The notes under the pieces were generated by a model. The model ran no database searches. It worked only from the letters and a program-made list of their open reading frames with translations, and had not been told where the DNA came from. The position numbers were made by a program, and so were the translations under genes. From Siderastrea radians (Eukaryota; Cnidaria; Anthozoa; Scleractinia; Rhizangiidae): a stretch of DNA of 64,000 bases. Within the stretch, counting starts at the first letter, position 1, and each line of letters opens with the position of its first letter. Positions 33,001 through 45,753 of the stretch are shown here, piece after piece. Location of the stretch: positions 5,001-69,000 of the forward strand of contig CAXHKT010000153.1 of the NCBI GenBank assembly GCA_964017195.1, read 5' to 3'.

Positions 33001-36000
33001 TCTTATTTGCGCAATCTGTCTGCGCAAGGCTGCGCACTGGCCCAAATAATAATGCAAATCCCTCGGGGCTATCAGAAAAAACAGTTTATTGTGTAGAAAG
33101 TCTGCGATTTTGTCGATAAGGTGGAAAAAACCCCCATTTTGGGGCCTTCCCTCAGGCCCCAAAAAGCTCAAAAAGCTAACTGGCGCTCTCGGCTGCATGC
33201 ACAAAGCTCCCAAATGCATTCAACCCCTTTGGGACCATCCGAAAAAAATTCCTTTTGTGCAAAAGTACAAAGAAAGCGCGATATGTGCGATCCTTAGGGA
33301 GAAAACCCCATTTTGGGGCATTCCCAGAGGCTCAAAAAGGTGTTCTTATCTGCGCAATCTGTCTGCGCAAGGCTGCGCACTGGCCCAATAATAATGCAAA
33401 TCCCTCGGGGCTATCAGAAAAAACAGTTTATTGTGTAGAAAGTCTGCGATTTTGTCGATAAGGTGGAAAAAAACCCCATTTTGGGGCCTTCCCTCAGGCC
33501 CCAAAAAGCTCAAAAAGCTAACTGGCGCTCTCGGCTGCATGCACAAAGCTCCCAAATGCATTCAATCCCTTTGGGACCATCCGAAAAAAATTCCTTTTGT
33601 GCAAAAGTACAAAGAAAGCGCGATATGTGCGATCCTTAGGGAAAAAACCCCATTTTGGGGCATTCCCAGAGGCTCAAAAAGGTGTTCTTATCTGCGCAAT
33701 CTGTCTGCGCAAGGCTGCACACTGGCCCAATAATAATGCAAATCCCTCGGGGCTATCAGAAAAAACAGTTTATTGTGTAGAAAGTCTGCGATTTTGTCGA
33801 TAAGGTGGAAAAAACCCCCATTTTGGGGCCTTCCCTCAGGCCCCAAAAAGCTCAAAAAGCTAACTGGCGCTCTCGGCTGCATGCACAAAGCTCCCAAATG
33901 CATTCAATCCCTTTGGGACCATCCGAAAAAAATTCGTTTTGTGCAAAAGTACAAAGAAAGCGCGATATGTGCGATCGTTAGGCAAAAAACCCCATTTTGG
34001 GGCATTCCCAGAGGCTCAAAAAGGTGTTCTTATCTGCGCAATCTGTCCGCGCAAGGCTGCGCACTGCCGAATAATAATGCAAATCCCTCGGGGCTATCAG
34101 AAAAAACAGTTTATTGTGTAGAAAGTCTGCGATTTTGTCGATAAGGTGGAAAAAACCCCCATTTTGGGGCCTTCCATCAGGCCCCAAAAAGCTCAAAAAG
34201 CTAACTGGCGCTCTCGGCTGCATGCACAAAGCTCCCAAATGCATTCAATCCCTTTGGGACCATCCGAAAAAAATTCCTTTTGTGCAAAAGTACAAAGAAA
34301 GCGCGATATGTGCGATCCTTAGGGAAAAAACCCCAATTTGGGGCATTCCCAGAGGCTCAAAAAGGTGTTCTTATCTGCGCAATCTGTCTGCGCAAGGCTG
34401 CGCACTGGCCCAATAATAATGCAAATCCCTCGGGTCTATCAGAAAAAACAGTTTATTGTGTAGAAAGTCTGCGATTTTGTCGATAAGGTGGAAAAAACCC
34501 CCATTTTGGGGCCTTCCCTCAGGCCCCAAAAAGCTCAAAAAGCTAACTGGCGCTCTCGGCTGCATGCACAAAGCTCCCAAATGCATTAAATCCCTTTGGG
34601 ACTATCCGAAAAAAATTCCTTTTGTGCAAAAGTACAAAGAAAGCGCGATATGTGCGATCCTTAGGGAAAAAACCCCATTTTGGGGTATTCCTAGAGGCTC
34701 AAAAAGGTGTTCTTATCTGCGCAATCTGTCTGCGCAAGGCTGCGCACTGGCCCAAAAAATAATGCAAATCCCTCGGGGCTATCAGAAAAAACAGTTTATT
34801 GTGTAGAAAGTCTGCGATTTTGTCGATAAGGGGGAAAAAACCCCCATTTTGGGGCCTTCCCTCAGGCCCCAAAAAGCTCAAAAAGCTAACTGGCGCTCTC
34901 GGCTGCATGCACAAAGCTCCCAAATGCATTCAACCCCTTTGGGACCATCCGAAAAAAATTCCTTTTGTGCAAAAGTACAAAGAAAGCGCGATATGTGCGA
35001 TCCTTAGAAAAAAAACCCCATTTTGGGGCATTCCCAGAGGCTCAAAAAGGTGTTCTTATCTGCGCAATCTGTCTGCGCAAGGCTGCACACTGGCCCAATA
35101 ATAATGCAAATCCCTCGGGGCTATCAGAAAAAACAGTTTATTGTGTAGAAAGTCTGCGATTTTGTCGATAAGGTGGAAAAAACCCCCATTTTGGGGCCTT
35201 CCCTCAGGCCCCAAAAAGCTCAAAAAGCTAACTGGCGCTCTCGGCTGCATGCACAAAGCTCCCAAATGCATTCAATCCCTTTGGGACCATCCGAAAAAAA
35301 TTCGTTTTGTGCAAAAGTACAAAGAAAGCGCGATATGTGCGATCGTTAGGCAAAAAAACCCATTTTGGGGCATTCCCAGAGGCTCAAAAAGGTGTTCTTA
35401 TCTGCGCAATCTGTCTGCGCAAGGCTGCGCACTGCCGAATAATAATGCAAATCCCTCAGGGCTATCAGAAAAAACAGTTTATTGTGTAGAAAGTCTGCGA
35501 TTTTGTCGATAAGGTGGAAAAAACCCCCATTTTGGGGCCTTCCCTCAGGCCCCAAAAAGCTCAAAAAGCTAACTGGCGCTCTCGGCTGCATGCACAAAGC
35601 TCCCAAATGCATTCAATCCCTTTGGGACCATCCGAAAAAAATTCCTTTTGTGCAAAAGTACAAAGAAAGCGCGATATGTGCGATCCTTAGGGAAAAAACC
35701 CCAATTTGGGGCATTCCCAGAGGCTCAAAAAGGTGTTCTTATCTGCGCAATCTGTCTGCGCAAGGCTGCGCACTGGCCCAATAATAATGCAAATCCCTCG
35801 GGTCTATCAGAAAAAACAGTTTATTGTGTAGAAAGTCTGCGATTTTGTCGATAAAGTGGAAAAAACCCCCATTTTGGGGCCTTCCCTCAGGCCCCAAAAA
35901 GCTCAAAAAGCTAACTGGCGCTCTCGGCTGCATGCACAAAGCTCCCAAATGCATTCAATCCCTTTGGGACCATCCGAAAAAAATTCCTTTTGTGCAAAAG

Positions 36001-38519
36001 TACAAAGAAAGCGCGATATGTGCGATCCTTAGGGAAAAAACCCCATTTTGGGGCATTCCCAGAGGCTCAAAAAGGTGTTCTTATCTGCGCAATCTGTCTG
36101 CGCAAGGCTGCGCACTGGCCCAATAATAATGCAAATCCCTCGGGGCTATCAGAAAAACAGTTTATTGTGTAGAAAGTCTGCGATTTTGTCGATAAGGTGG
36201 AAAAAACCCCCATTTTGGGGCCTTCCCTCAGGCCCCAAAAAGCTCAAAAAGCTAACTGGCGCTCTCGGCTGCATGCACAAAGCTCCCAAATGCATTCAAT
36301 CCCTTTGGGACCATCCGAAAAAAATCCTTTTGTGCAAAAGTACAAAGAAAGCGCGATATGTGCGATCCTTAGGGAAAAAACCCCATTTTGGGGCATTCCC
36401 AGAGGCTCAAAAAGGTGTTCTTATCTGCGCAATCTGTCTGCGCAAGGCTGCACACTGGCCCAATAATAATGCAAATCCCTCGGGGCTATCAGAAAAAACA
36501 GTTTATTGTGTAGAAAGTCTGCGATTTTGTCGATAAGGTGGAAAAAACCCCCATTTTGGGGCCTTCCCTCAGGCCCCAAAAAGCTCAAAAAGCTAACTGC
36601 CGCTCTCGGCTGCATGCACAAAGCTCCCAAATGCATTCAACCCCTTTGGGACCATCCGAAAAAAATTCCTTTTGTGCAAAAGTACAAAGAAAGCGCGATA
36701 TGTGCGATCCTTAGGGAGAAAACCCCATTTTGGGGCATTCCCAGAGGCTCAAAAAGGTGTTCTTATCTGCGCAATCTGTCTGCGCAAGGCTGCGCACTGG
36801 CCCAATAATAATGCAAATCCCTCGGGTCTATCAGAAAAAACAGTTTATTGTGTAGAAAGTCTGCGATTTTGTCGATAAGGTGGAAAAAATCCCCATTTTG
36901 GGGCCTTCCCTCAGGCCCCAAAAAGCTCAAAAAGCTAACTGGCGCTCTCGGCTGCATGCACAAAGCTCCCAAATGCATTCAATCCCTTTGGGACCATCCG
37001 AAAAAAATTCCTTTTGTGCAAAAGTACAAAGAAAGCGCGATATGTGTGATCCTTAGGGAAAAAACCCCATTTTGGGGCATTCCCAGAGGCTCAAAAAGGT
37101 ATTCTTATCTGCGCAATCTGTCTGCGCAAGGCTGCGCACTGGCCCAATAATAATGCAAATCCCTCGGGGCTATCAGAAAAAACAGTTTATTGTGTAGAAA
37201 GTCTGCGATTTTGTCGATAAGGTGGAAAAAACCCCCATTTTGGGGCCTTCCCTCAGGCCCCAAAAAGCTCAAAAAGCTAACTGGCGCTCTCGGCTGCATG
37301 CACAAAGCTCCCAAATGCATTCAATCCCTTTGGGACCATCCGAAAAAAATTCCTTTTGTGCAAAAGTACAAAGAAAGCGCGATATGTGCGATCCTTAGGG
37401 AAAAAACCCCAATTTGGGGCATTCCCAGAGGCTCAAAAAGGTGTTCTTATCTGCGCAATCTGTCTGCGCAAGGCTGCGCACTGGCCTAATAATAATGCAA
37501 ATCCTTCGGGGCTATCAGAAAAAACAGTTTATTGTGTAGAAAGTCTGCGATTTTGTCGATAAGGTGGAAAAAACCCCCATTTTGGGGCCTTCCCCCAGGC
37601 CCCAAAAAGCTCAAAAAGCTAACTGGCGCTCTCGGCTGCATGCACAAAGCTCCCAAATGCATTCAATCCCTTTGGGACCATCCGAAAAAAATTCCTTTTG
37701 TGTAAAAGCGCAAAGAAGGTGCGATTTGTGCGATCCTTAGGAAAAAACCAAATTTTTGGCATTCCCAGAGGCTAAAAAAAGTTGTTGTTCACTGCACAAG
37801 GCTGCGCAAGGCTGCGCAATGGGCTAATAATAACGCAAATCCCTCGGGGCTATCAGAAAAAAAAGTTTATTGTGTAGAAAAGCGCGATATGTGCGATCCT
37901 TAGCGAAAAAACCCCATTTTTGGCCTTCCCAGAGGCTAAAAAAGTTGTTGTTCACTGCACAAGGCTGCGCAAGGCTGCGCAATGGGCTAATAATAACGCA
38001 AATCCTTCGGGGCTATCAGAAAAAAAAGTTTATTGTGTAGAAAAGCGCGATATGTGCGATCCTTAGCGAAAAAACCCCATTTTTGGCCTTCCCAGAGGCT
38101 AAAAATGGTGTTGTTTACTGCGCAAGGCTGCGCACTGGCCTAATAATAACGCAAATCCCTCGGGGCTATCAGAAAAAAAAGTTTATTGTGTAGAAAAGCG
38201 CGATATGTGCGATACTTAGCGAAAAAACCCCATTTTTGGCCTTCCCAGAGGCTAAAAAAGGTGTTGTTCACTGCGCAAGCCTGCGCAAGGCTGCTCACTG
38301 GCCTAATAATAACGCAAATCCCTCGGGGCTATCAGAAAAAAAAGTTTATTGTGTAGAAAAGCGCGATATGTGCGATCCTTAGCGAAAAAACCCCATTTTT
38401 GGCCTTCCCAGAGGCTAAAAAAGGTGTTGTTCACTGCGCAAGGCTGTGCAAGGCTGCGCACTGGCCCAATAATAATGCAAATCCCTCAGGGCTATCAGAA
38501 AAAAAAGTTTATTGTGTAC

Positions 38520-38678
38520 GAAGTCTGCGATTTTGTCGATAAGGTGGGAATTTCAGTTTTGAGAGGGGTGGGGTGGGTCCCTCAAAAAAGTGCTGGTTTT
38601 GGTGCAACGGCCCCAGCACAAAAGCACCCCAGATCCCGTTGCGGCACCAAAAAACATTCCATTTGGCACTATTTTTAT
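38520..38678. repeat. Representative c unit with G-runs and dyad symmetry
   Basis: It starts like b (gaagtctgcgattttgtcg) and then diverges: GGGGTGGGGTGGG at 38565-38577; an inverted repeat with arms GTGCTGG 38590-38596 and CCAGCAC 38613-38619; and ggtgcaacgg against ccgttgcggcacc as an imperfect pair. The following b unit opens with a perfect AAAAAGTG (38695-38702), CTG, CACTTTTT (38706-38713). The end (ggcaccaaaaaacattccat) is alignable to the b end (gaccatccgaaaaaaattcc), which supports common descent of b and c. Confidence 0.85.
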
Positions 38679-41300
38679 CGAATTTGGCGATACTAAAAAG
38701 TGCTGCACTTTTTCAGGGCTTGGATTAGCCCCAAAAAGCAGAAAAAAGCTAATTGGCGCTCGCAGCTGCATGCACAAAGGTCCCAAATGCATTCAATCCC
38801 TCTGGGACCATCCGAAAAAAATTCCTTTTGTGCAAAAGCACAAAGAAGGTGCGATATGTGCGATCCTTAGGGAAAAAACCCCATTTTTGGCCTTCCCAGA
38901 GGCTAAAAAAGGTGTTATTCACTGTGCCAGGCTGCACAAGGCTGCGCACTGGCCTAATAATAACGCAAATCCCTCGGGGCTATCAGAAAAAAAAGTTTAT
39001 TGTGCAGAAAAGCGCGATATCTGCGATCCTTAGCGAAAAAACCCCATTTTTGGCCTTCCCAGAGGCTAAAAAAGGTGTTCTTCACTGCGCAAGGCTGCGC
39101 AAGGCTGCGCACTGGCCTAATAATAATGCAAATCCCTCGGGCCTATCAGAAAAAAAGTTTATTGTGTACAAAGACTGCGATTTTGTCGATAAGGTGGGAA
39201 TTTCAGTTTTGAGAGGGGTGGGGTGGGTTTCTCAAAAAAGTGCTGGTTTTGGTGCAACGGCCCCAGCACAAAAGCACCCCAGATCCCGTTGCGGCACCGA
39301 AAAACATTCCATTTGGCACTATTTTTATCGAATTTGGCGATACTAAAAAGTGCTGCACTTTTTCAGGGCTTGAATTAGCCCCAAAAAGCAGAAAAAAGCT
39401 AATTGGCGCTCTCAGCTACATGCACAAAGGTCCCAAATGCATTCAATCTCTCTGGGACCATACAAAAAAAATTAATTTTGTGCAAAGGCACAAAGAAGGT
39501 GCGATATGTACGATCCTTAGTGAAAAAAACCCATTTTTGGCCTTCCCAGAGGCTAAAAAAGGTGTTGTTCACTGCGCAAGGCTGCGCAAGGCTGCGCACT
39601 GGCCTAATAATAACGCAAATCCCACGGGGCTATCAGAAAAAAAAGTTTATTGTGTACAAAGACTGCGATTTTGTCGATAAGGTGGGAATTTCAGTTTTGA
39701 GAGGGGTGGGGTGGGTACCTCAAAAAAGTGCTGGTTTTGGTGCAACGGCCCCAGCACAAAAGCACCCCACATCCCGTTGCGGCACCAAAAAACATTCCAT
39801 TTGGCACTATTTTTATCGAATTTGGCGATACTAAAAAGTGCTGTACTTTTTCAGGGCTTCAATTAGCCCCAAAAAGAAGAAAAAAGCTAATTGGCGCTCT
39901 CAGCTGCATGCACAAAGGTCCCAAATGCATTCAATCCCTCTGGGACCATCCCAAAAAAATTCCGTTTGTGCAAAAGCACAAAGAAGGTGCGATATGTACG
40001 ATCCTTAGGGAAAAAACCCCATTTTTGGCCTTCCCAGAGGCTAAAAAAGGTGTTGTTCACTGCGCAAGGCTGCGCAAGGCTGCGCACTGGCCTAACAATA
40101 ACGCAAATCCCTCGGGGCTATCAGAAAAAAAAGTTTATTGTGTAGAAAAGCGCGATATGTGCGATCCTTTGCGTAAAAGCCCCATTTTTGGCCTTCCCAG
40201 AGGCTAAAAAAGGTGTTGTTCACTGCGCAAGGCTGCGCAAGGCTGCGCACTGGCCCAAAAATAATGCAAATCCCTCGGGGCTATCAGAAAAAAAAGTTTA
40301 TTGTGTACGAAGTCTGCGATTTTGTCGATAAGGTGGGAATTTCAGTTTTGAGAGGGGTGGGGTGGGTCCCTCAAAAAAGTGCTGGTTTTGGTGCAACGGC
40401 CCCACCACAAAAGCACCCCAGATCCCGTTGCGGCACCAAAAAACATTCCATTTGGCACTATTTTTATCGAATTTGGCGATACTAAAAAGTGCTGCACTTT
40501 TTCAGGGCTTGAATTAGCCCCAAAAAGCAGAAAAAAGCTAATTGGCGCTCGCAGCTGCATACACAAAGGTCCCAAATGCATTCAATCCCTCTAGGACCAT
40601 CCGAAAAAAATTCCTTTTATGCAAAAGCACAAAGAAGGTGCGATATGTGCGATTCTTAGGGAAAAAACCCCATTTTTGGCCTTCCCAGAGGCTAAAAAAG
40701 GTGTTGTTCACTGCGCCAGGCTCCGCAAGGCTGCGCACTGGCCTAATAATAACGCAAATCCCTCGGGGCTATCAGAAAAAAAAGTTTATTGTGTAGAAAA
40801 GCGCGATATGTGCAATCCTTAGCGAAAAAAAGCCATTTTTGGCCTTCCCAGAGGCTAAAAAAGGTGTTGTTCACTGCGCAAGGCTGCGCAAGGCTGGGCA
40901 CTGGCCTAATAATAACGCAAATCCCTCGGGGCTATCAGAAAAAAAGTTTATTGTGTAGAAAAGCGCGATATGTGCGATCCTTAGCGAAAAAACCCCATTT
41001 TTGGCCTTCCCAGAGGCTAAAACAGGTGTTGTTCACTGCGCAAGGCTGCGCAAGGCTGCGCACTGGCCTAATAATAACGCAAATCCCTCGGGGCTATCAG
41101 AAAAAAAAGTTTATTGTGTAGAAAAGCGCGATATGTGCGATCCTTAGCGAAAAAACCCCATTTTTGGCCTTCCCAGAGGCTATAAAAGGTGTTGTTCACT
41201 GCGCAAGGCTGCGCAAGGCTGCGCACTGGCCTAATAATAATGCAAATCCCTCGGGGCTATCAGAAAAAAAAAGTTTATTGTGTACAAAGACTGCGATTTT
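38590..41300. repeat. 19.18-kb higher-order repeat, B part, copy 1
   Basis: It aligns with 57769-60479 at a constant offset of 19,179 bp. Shared private variants include ttaattttgtgcaaaggcac, the cacatcccgttg change, gcaatccttagcg with ggctgggcactgg, ctaaaacaggtg and gctataaaagg. Confidence 0.93.
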
Positions 41301-44300
41301 GTCGATAAGGTGGGAATTTCAGTTTTGAGAGGGGTGGGGTGGGTCCCTCAAAAAAGTGCTGGTTTTGGTGCAACGGCCCCAGCACAAAAGCACCCCAGAT
41401 CCCGTTGCGGCACCAAAAACCATTCCATTTGGCACTATTTTTATCGAATTTGGCGATACTAAAAAGTGCTGCACTTTTTCAGGGCTTGGATTAGCCCCAA
41501 AAAGCAGAAAAAAGCTAATTGGCGCTCGCAGCTGCATGCACAAAGGTCCCAAATGCATTCAATCCCTCTGGGACCATCCCAAAAAAATTCCTTTTGTGCA
41601 AAAGCACAAAGAAGGTGCGATATGTGCGATCCTTAGGGAAAAAACCCCATTTTTGGCCTTCCCAGAGGATAAAAAAAGGTGTTGTTCACTGTGCCAGGCT
41701 GCACAAGGCTGCGCACTGGCATAATGATAACGCAAATCCCTCGGGGCTATCAGAAAAAAAAGTTTATTGTGTAGAAAAGCGCGATATGTGCGATCCTTAG
41801 CGAAAAAACCCCATTTTTGGCCTTCCCAGAGGCTAAAAAAGGTGTTGTTCACTGCGCAAGGCTGCGCAAGGCTGCGCACTGGCCTAATAATAATGCAAAT
41901 CCCTCGGGGCTATCAGAAAAAAGTTTATTGTGTACAAAGACTGCAATTTTGTCAATAAGGTGGGAATTTCAGTTTTGAGAGGGGTGGGGTGGGTTTCTCA
42001 AAAAAGTGCTGGTTTTGGTGCAACGGCCCCAGCACAAAAGCACCCCAGATCCCGTTGCGGCACCAAAAATCATTCCATTTGGCACTATTTTTATCGAATT
42101 TGGCGATACTAAAAAGTGCTGCACTTTTTCTGGGCTTGAATTAGCCCCCAAAAGCAGAAAAAACCTAATTGGCGCTCTCAGCTACATGCACAAAGGTCCC
42201 AAATGCATTCAATCCCTCTGGGACCATCCGAAAAAAATTCCTTTTGTGCAAAAGCACAAAGAAGGTGCGATATGTGCGATCCTTAGGGAAAAAACCCCAT
42301 TTTTGGCCTTCCCAGAGGCTAAAAAAGGTGTTGTTCACTGTGCCAGGCTGCACAAGGCTGCGCACTGGCCTAATAATAACGCAAATCCCTCCGGGCTATC
42401 AGAAAAAAAAGTTTATTGTGTAGAAAGGCGCGATATGTGCGATCCTTAGCGAAAAAACCCCATTTTTGGCCTTCCCAGAGGCTAAAAAAGGTGTTGTTCA
42501 CTGCGCAAGGCTGCGCAAGGCTGCGCACTGGCCTAATAATAATGCAAATCCCTCGGGGCTATCAGAAAAAAGTTTATTGTGTACAAAGACTGCAATTTTG
42601 TCGATAAGGTGGGAATTTCAGTTTTGAGAGGGGTGGGGTGGGTTTCTCAAAAAAGTGCTGGTTTTGGTGCAACGGCCCCAGCACAAAAGCACCCCAGATC
42701 CCGTTGCGGCACCAAAAATCATTCCATTTGGCACTATTTTTATCGAATTTGGCGATACTAAAAAGTGCTGCACTTTTTCAGGGCTTGAATTAGCCCCCAA
42801 AAGCAGAAAAAAGCTAATTGGCGCTCTCAGCTGCATGCACAAAGGTCCCAAATGCATTCAATCCCTCTGGGACCATCCGAAAAAAATTCCTTTTGTGCAA
42901 AAGCGCAAAGAAGGTGCGATATGTGCGATCCTTAGGAAAAAACCCCATTTTTGGCCTTCCCAGAGGCTAAAAAAGGTGTTGTTCACTGCGCAAGGCTGCG
43001 CAAGGCTGCGCATTGGGCTAATAATAACGCAAATCCATCGGTGCTATCAGAAAAAAAAGTTTATTGTGTAGAAAAGCGCGATATGTGCGATCCTTAGCGA
43101 AAAAACCCCATTTTTGGCCCTCCCAGAGGCTAAAAAAGGTGTTGTTTACTGCGCAAGGTTGCGCACTGGCCTAATAATAACGCAAATCAACGCGGCTATC
43201 AGAAAAAAAAGTTTATTGTGTAGAAAAGCGCGATATGTGCGATCCTTAGCGAAAAAACCCCATTTTTGGCCCTCCCAGAGGCTAAAAAAGGTGTTGTTTA
43301 CTGCGCAAGGTTGCGCACTGGCCTACTAATAAGGCAAATCAATCGCAGCTATCAGAAAAAAAAGTTTATTGTGTAGAAAAGCGCGATATCTGCGATCCTT
43401 AGCGAAAAAACCCCATTTTTGGCCTTCCCAGAGGCTAAAAAAGGTGTTGTTCACTGCGCAAGCCTGCGCAAGGCTGCTCACAGGCTAATAATAACGCAAA
43501 TCCCTCGGGGCTATCAGAAAAAAAAGTTTATTGTGTAGAAAAGCGCGATATGTGCGATCCTTAGCGAAAAAACCCCATTTTTGGCCTTCCCACAGGCTAA
43601 AAAAGGTGTTGTACACTGCGCAAGCCTGCACAAGGCTGCGCACAGGCCTAATAATAACGCAAATCCCTCGGGGCTATCAGAAAAAACAGTTTATTGTGTA
43701 GAAAGTCTGCGATTTTGTCGATAAGGTGGAAAAAACCCCCATTTTGGGGCCTTCCCTCAGGCCCCAAAAAGCTCAAAAAGCTAACTGGCGCTCTCGGCTG
43801 CATGCACAAAGCTCCCAAATGCATTCAATCCCTTTGGGACCATCCGAAAAAAATTCCTTTTGTGCAAAAGTACAAAGAAAGCGCGATATGTGCGATCCTT
43901 AGGGAAAAAACCCCATTTTGGGGCATTCCCAGAGGCTCAAAAAGGTGTTCTTATCTGCGCAATCTGTCTGCGCAAGGCTGCGCACTGGCCCAAAAAATAA
44001 TGCAAATCCCTCGGGGCTATCAGAAAAAACAGTTTATTGTGTAGAAAGTCTGCGATTTTGTCGATAAGGTGGAAAAAACCCCCATTTTGGGGCCTTCCCT
44101 CAGGCCCCAAAAAGCTCAAAAAGCTAACTGGCGCTCTCGGCTGCATGCACAAAGCTCCCAAATGCATTCAATCCCTTTGGGACCATCCGAAAAAAATTCC
44201 TTTTGTGCAAAAGTACAAAGAAAGCGCGATATGTGCGATCCTTAGGCAAAAAACCCCATTTTGGGGCATTCCCAGAGTCTCAAAAAGGTGTTCTTATCTG

Positions 44301-45709
44301 CGCAATCTGTCTGCGCAAGGCTGCGCACTGGCCCAATAATAATGCAAATCCCTCGGGGCTATCAGAAAAAACAGTTTATTGTGTAGAAAGTCTGCGATTT
44401 TGTCGATAAGGTGGAAAAAACCCCCATTTTGGGGGCCTTCCCTCAGGCCCCAAAAAGCTCAAAAAGCTAACTGGCGCTCTCGGCTGAATGCACAAAGCTC
44501 CCAAATGCATTCAATCCCTTTGGGACCATCCGAAAAAATTCCTTTTGTGCAAAAGTACAAAGAAAGCGCGATATGTGCGATCCTTAGGCAAAAAACCCCA
44601 TTTTGGGGCATTCCCAGAGGCTCAAAAAGGTGTTCTTATCTGCGCAATCTGTCTGCGCAAGGCTGCGCACTGGCCCAATAATAATGCAAATCCCTCGGGG
44701 CTATCAGAAAAAACAGTTTATTGTGTAGAAAGTCTGCGATTTTGTCGATAAGGTGGAAAAAACCCCCATTTTGGGGCCTTCCCTCAGGCCCCAAAAAGCT
44801 CAAAAATCTAACTGGCGCTCTCGGCTGCATGCACAAAGCTCCCAAATGCATTCAATCCCTTTGGGACCATCCGAAAAAAATTCCTTTTGTGCAAAAGTAC
44901 AAAGAAAGCGCGATATGTGCGATCCTTAGGCAAAAAACCCCATTTTGGGGCATTCCCAGAGTCTCAAAAAGGTGTTCTTATCTGCGCAATCTGTCTGCGC
45001 AAGGCTGCGCACTGGCCCAATAATAATGCAAATCCCTCGGGGCTATCAGAAAAAACAGTTTATTGTGTAGAAAGTCTGCGATTTTGTCGATAAGGTGGAA
45101 AAAACCCCCATTTTGGGGCCTTCCCTCAGGCCCCAAAAAGCTCAAAAATCTAACTGGCGCTCTCGGCTGCATGCACAAAGCTCCCAAATGTATTCAATCC
45201 CTTTGGGACCATCCGAAAAAAATTCCTTTTGTGCAAAAGTACAAAGAAAGCGCGATATGTGCGATCCTTAGGCAAAAAACCCCATTTTGGGGCATTCCCA
45301 GAGTCTCAAAAAGGTGTTCTTATCTGCGCAATCTGTCTGCGCAAGGCTGCGCACTGGCCCAATAATAATGCAAATCCCTCGGGGCTATCAGAAAAAACAG
45401 TTTATTGTGTAGAAAGTCTGCGATTTTGTCGATAAGGTGGAGAAAACCCCCATTTTGGGGCCTTCCCTCAGGCCCCAAAAAGCTCAAAAAGCTAACTGGC
45501 GCTCTCGGCTGCATGCACAAAGCTCCCAAATGCATTCAATCCCTTTGGGACCATCCGAAAAAAATTCCTTTTGTGCAAAAGTACAAAGAAAGCGCGATAT
45601 GTGCGATCCTTAGGGAAAAAACCCCAATTTGGGGCATTCCCAGAGGCTCAAAAAGGTGTTCTTATCTGCGCAATCTGTCTGCGCAAGGCTGCGCACTGGC
45701 CCAATAATA

Positions 45710-45717
45710 ATGCAAAT
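45710..45717 (+). promoter_or_regulatory. Octamer ATGCAAAT, one per 342-bp unit (example)
   Basis: An exact match to the POU-family octamer sits at the end of nearly every a unit in A domains (aataatgcaaatccctcgg). In most B-domain a units it is ACGCAAAT instead. Binding is not shown. Confidence 0.4.
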
Positions 45718-45753
45718 CCCTCGGGGCTATCAGAAAAAACAGTTTATTGTGTA

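Larger units (their letters stand above)
20461..37702. repeat. Satellite domain A1: about 50 tandem 342-bp dimers
   Basis: Uniform a+b dimers with period 342 (occasionally 341 or 343 from A-run length changes). Private variants recur at fixed larger spacings: a b-unit pair with gcgctcgcgcctgcatg at 683-bp spacing and again about 2.39 kb apart; cccagagctc and tgtcgctaagg at 3,758 bp; and ttaggcaaaaaacc with actgccgaataat at 1,368 bp. Confidence 0.97.
37703..43700. repeat. Satellite domain B2
   Basis: Runs of 163-bp a units with seven c+b insertions (anchor GTGCTGG at 38590, 39240, 39728, 40379, 41356, 42006 and 42655). The spacings are 650, 488, 651, 977, 650 and 649, close to 4, 3, 4, 6, 4 and 4 units. 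Entry is within a b unit at ttttgtgtaaaagcgcaaag; exit is after cagtttattgtgtagaaag. Confidence 0.96.

Noticed and set aside
38565..38577. Telomere-like G-rich repeat
   Set aside because: GGGGTGGGGTGGG occurs once per c unit, not in tandem, and no TTAGGG arrays are present.
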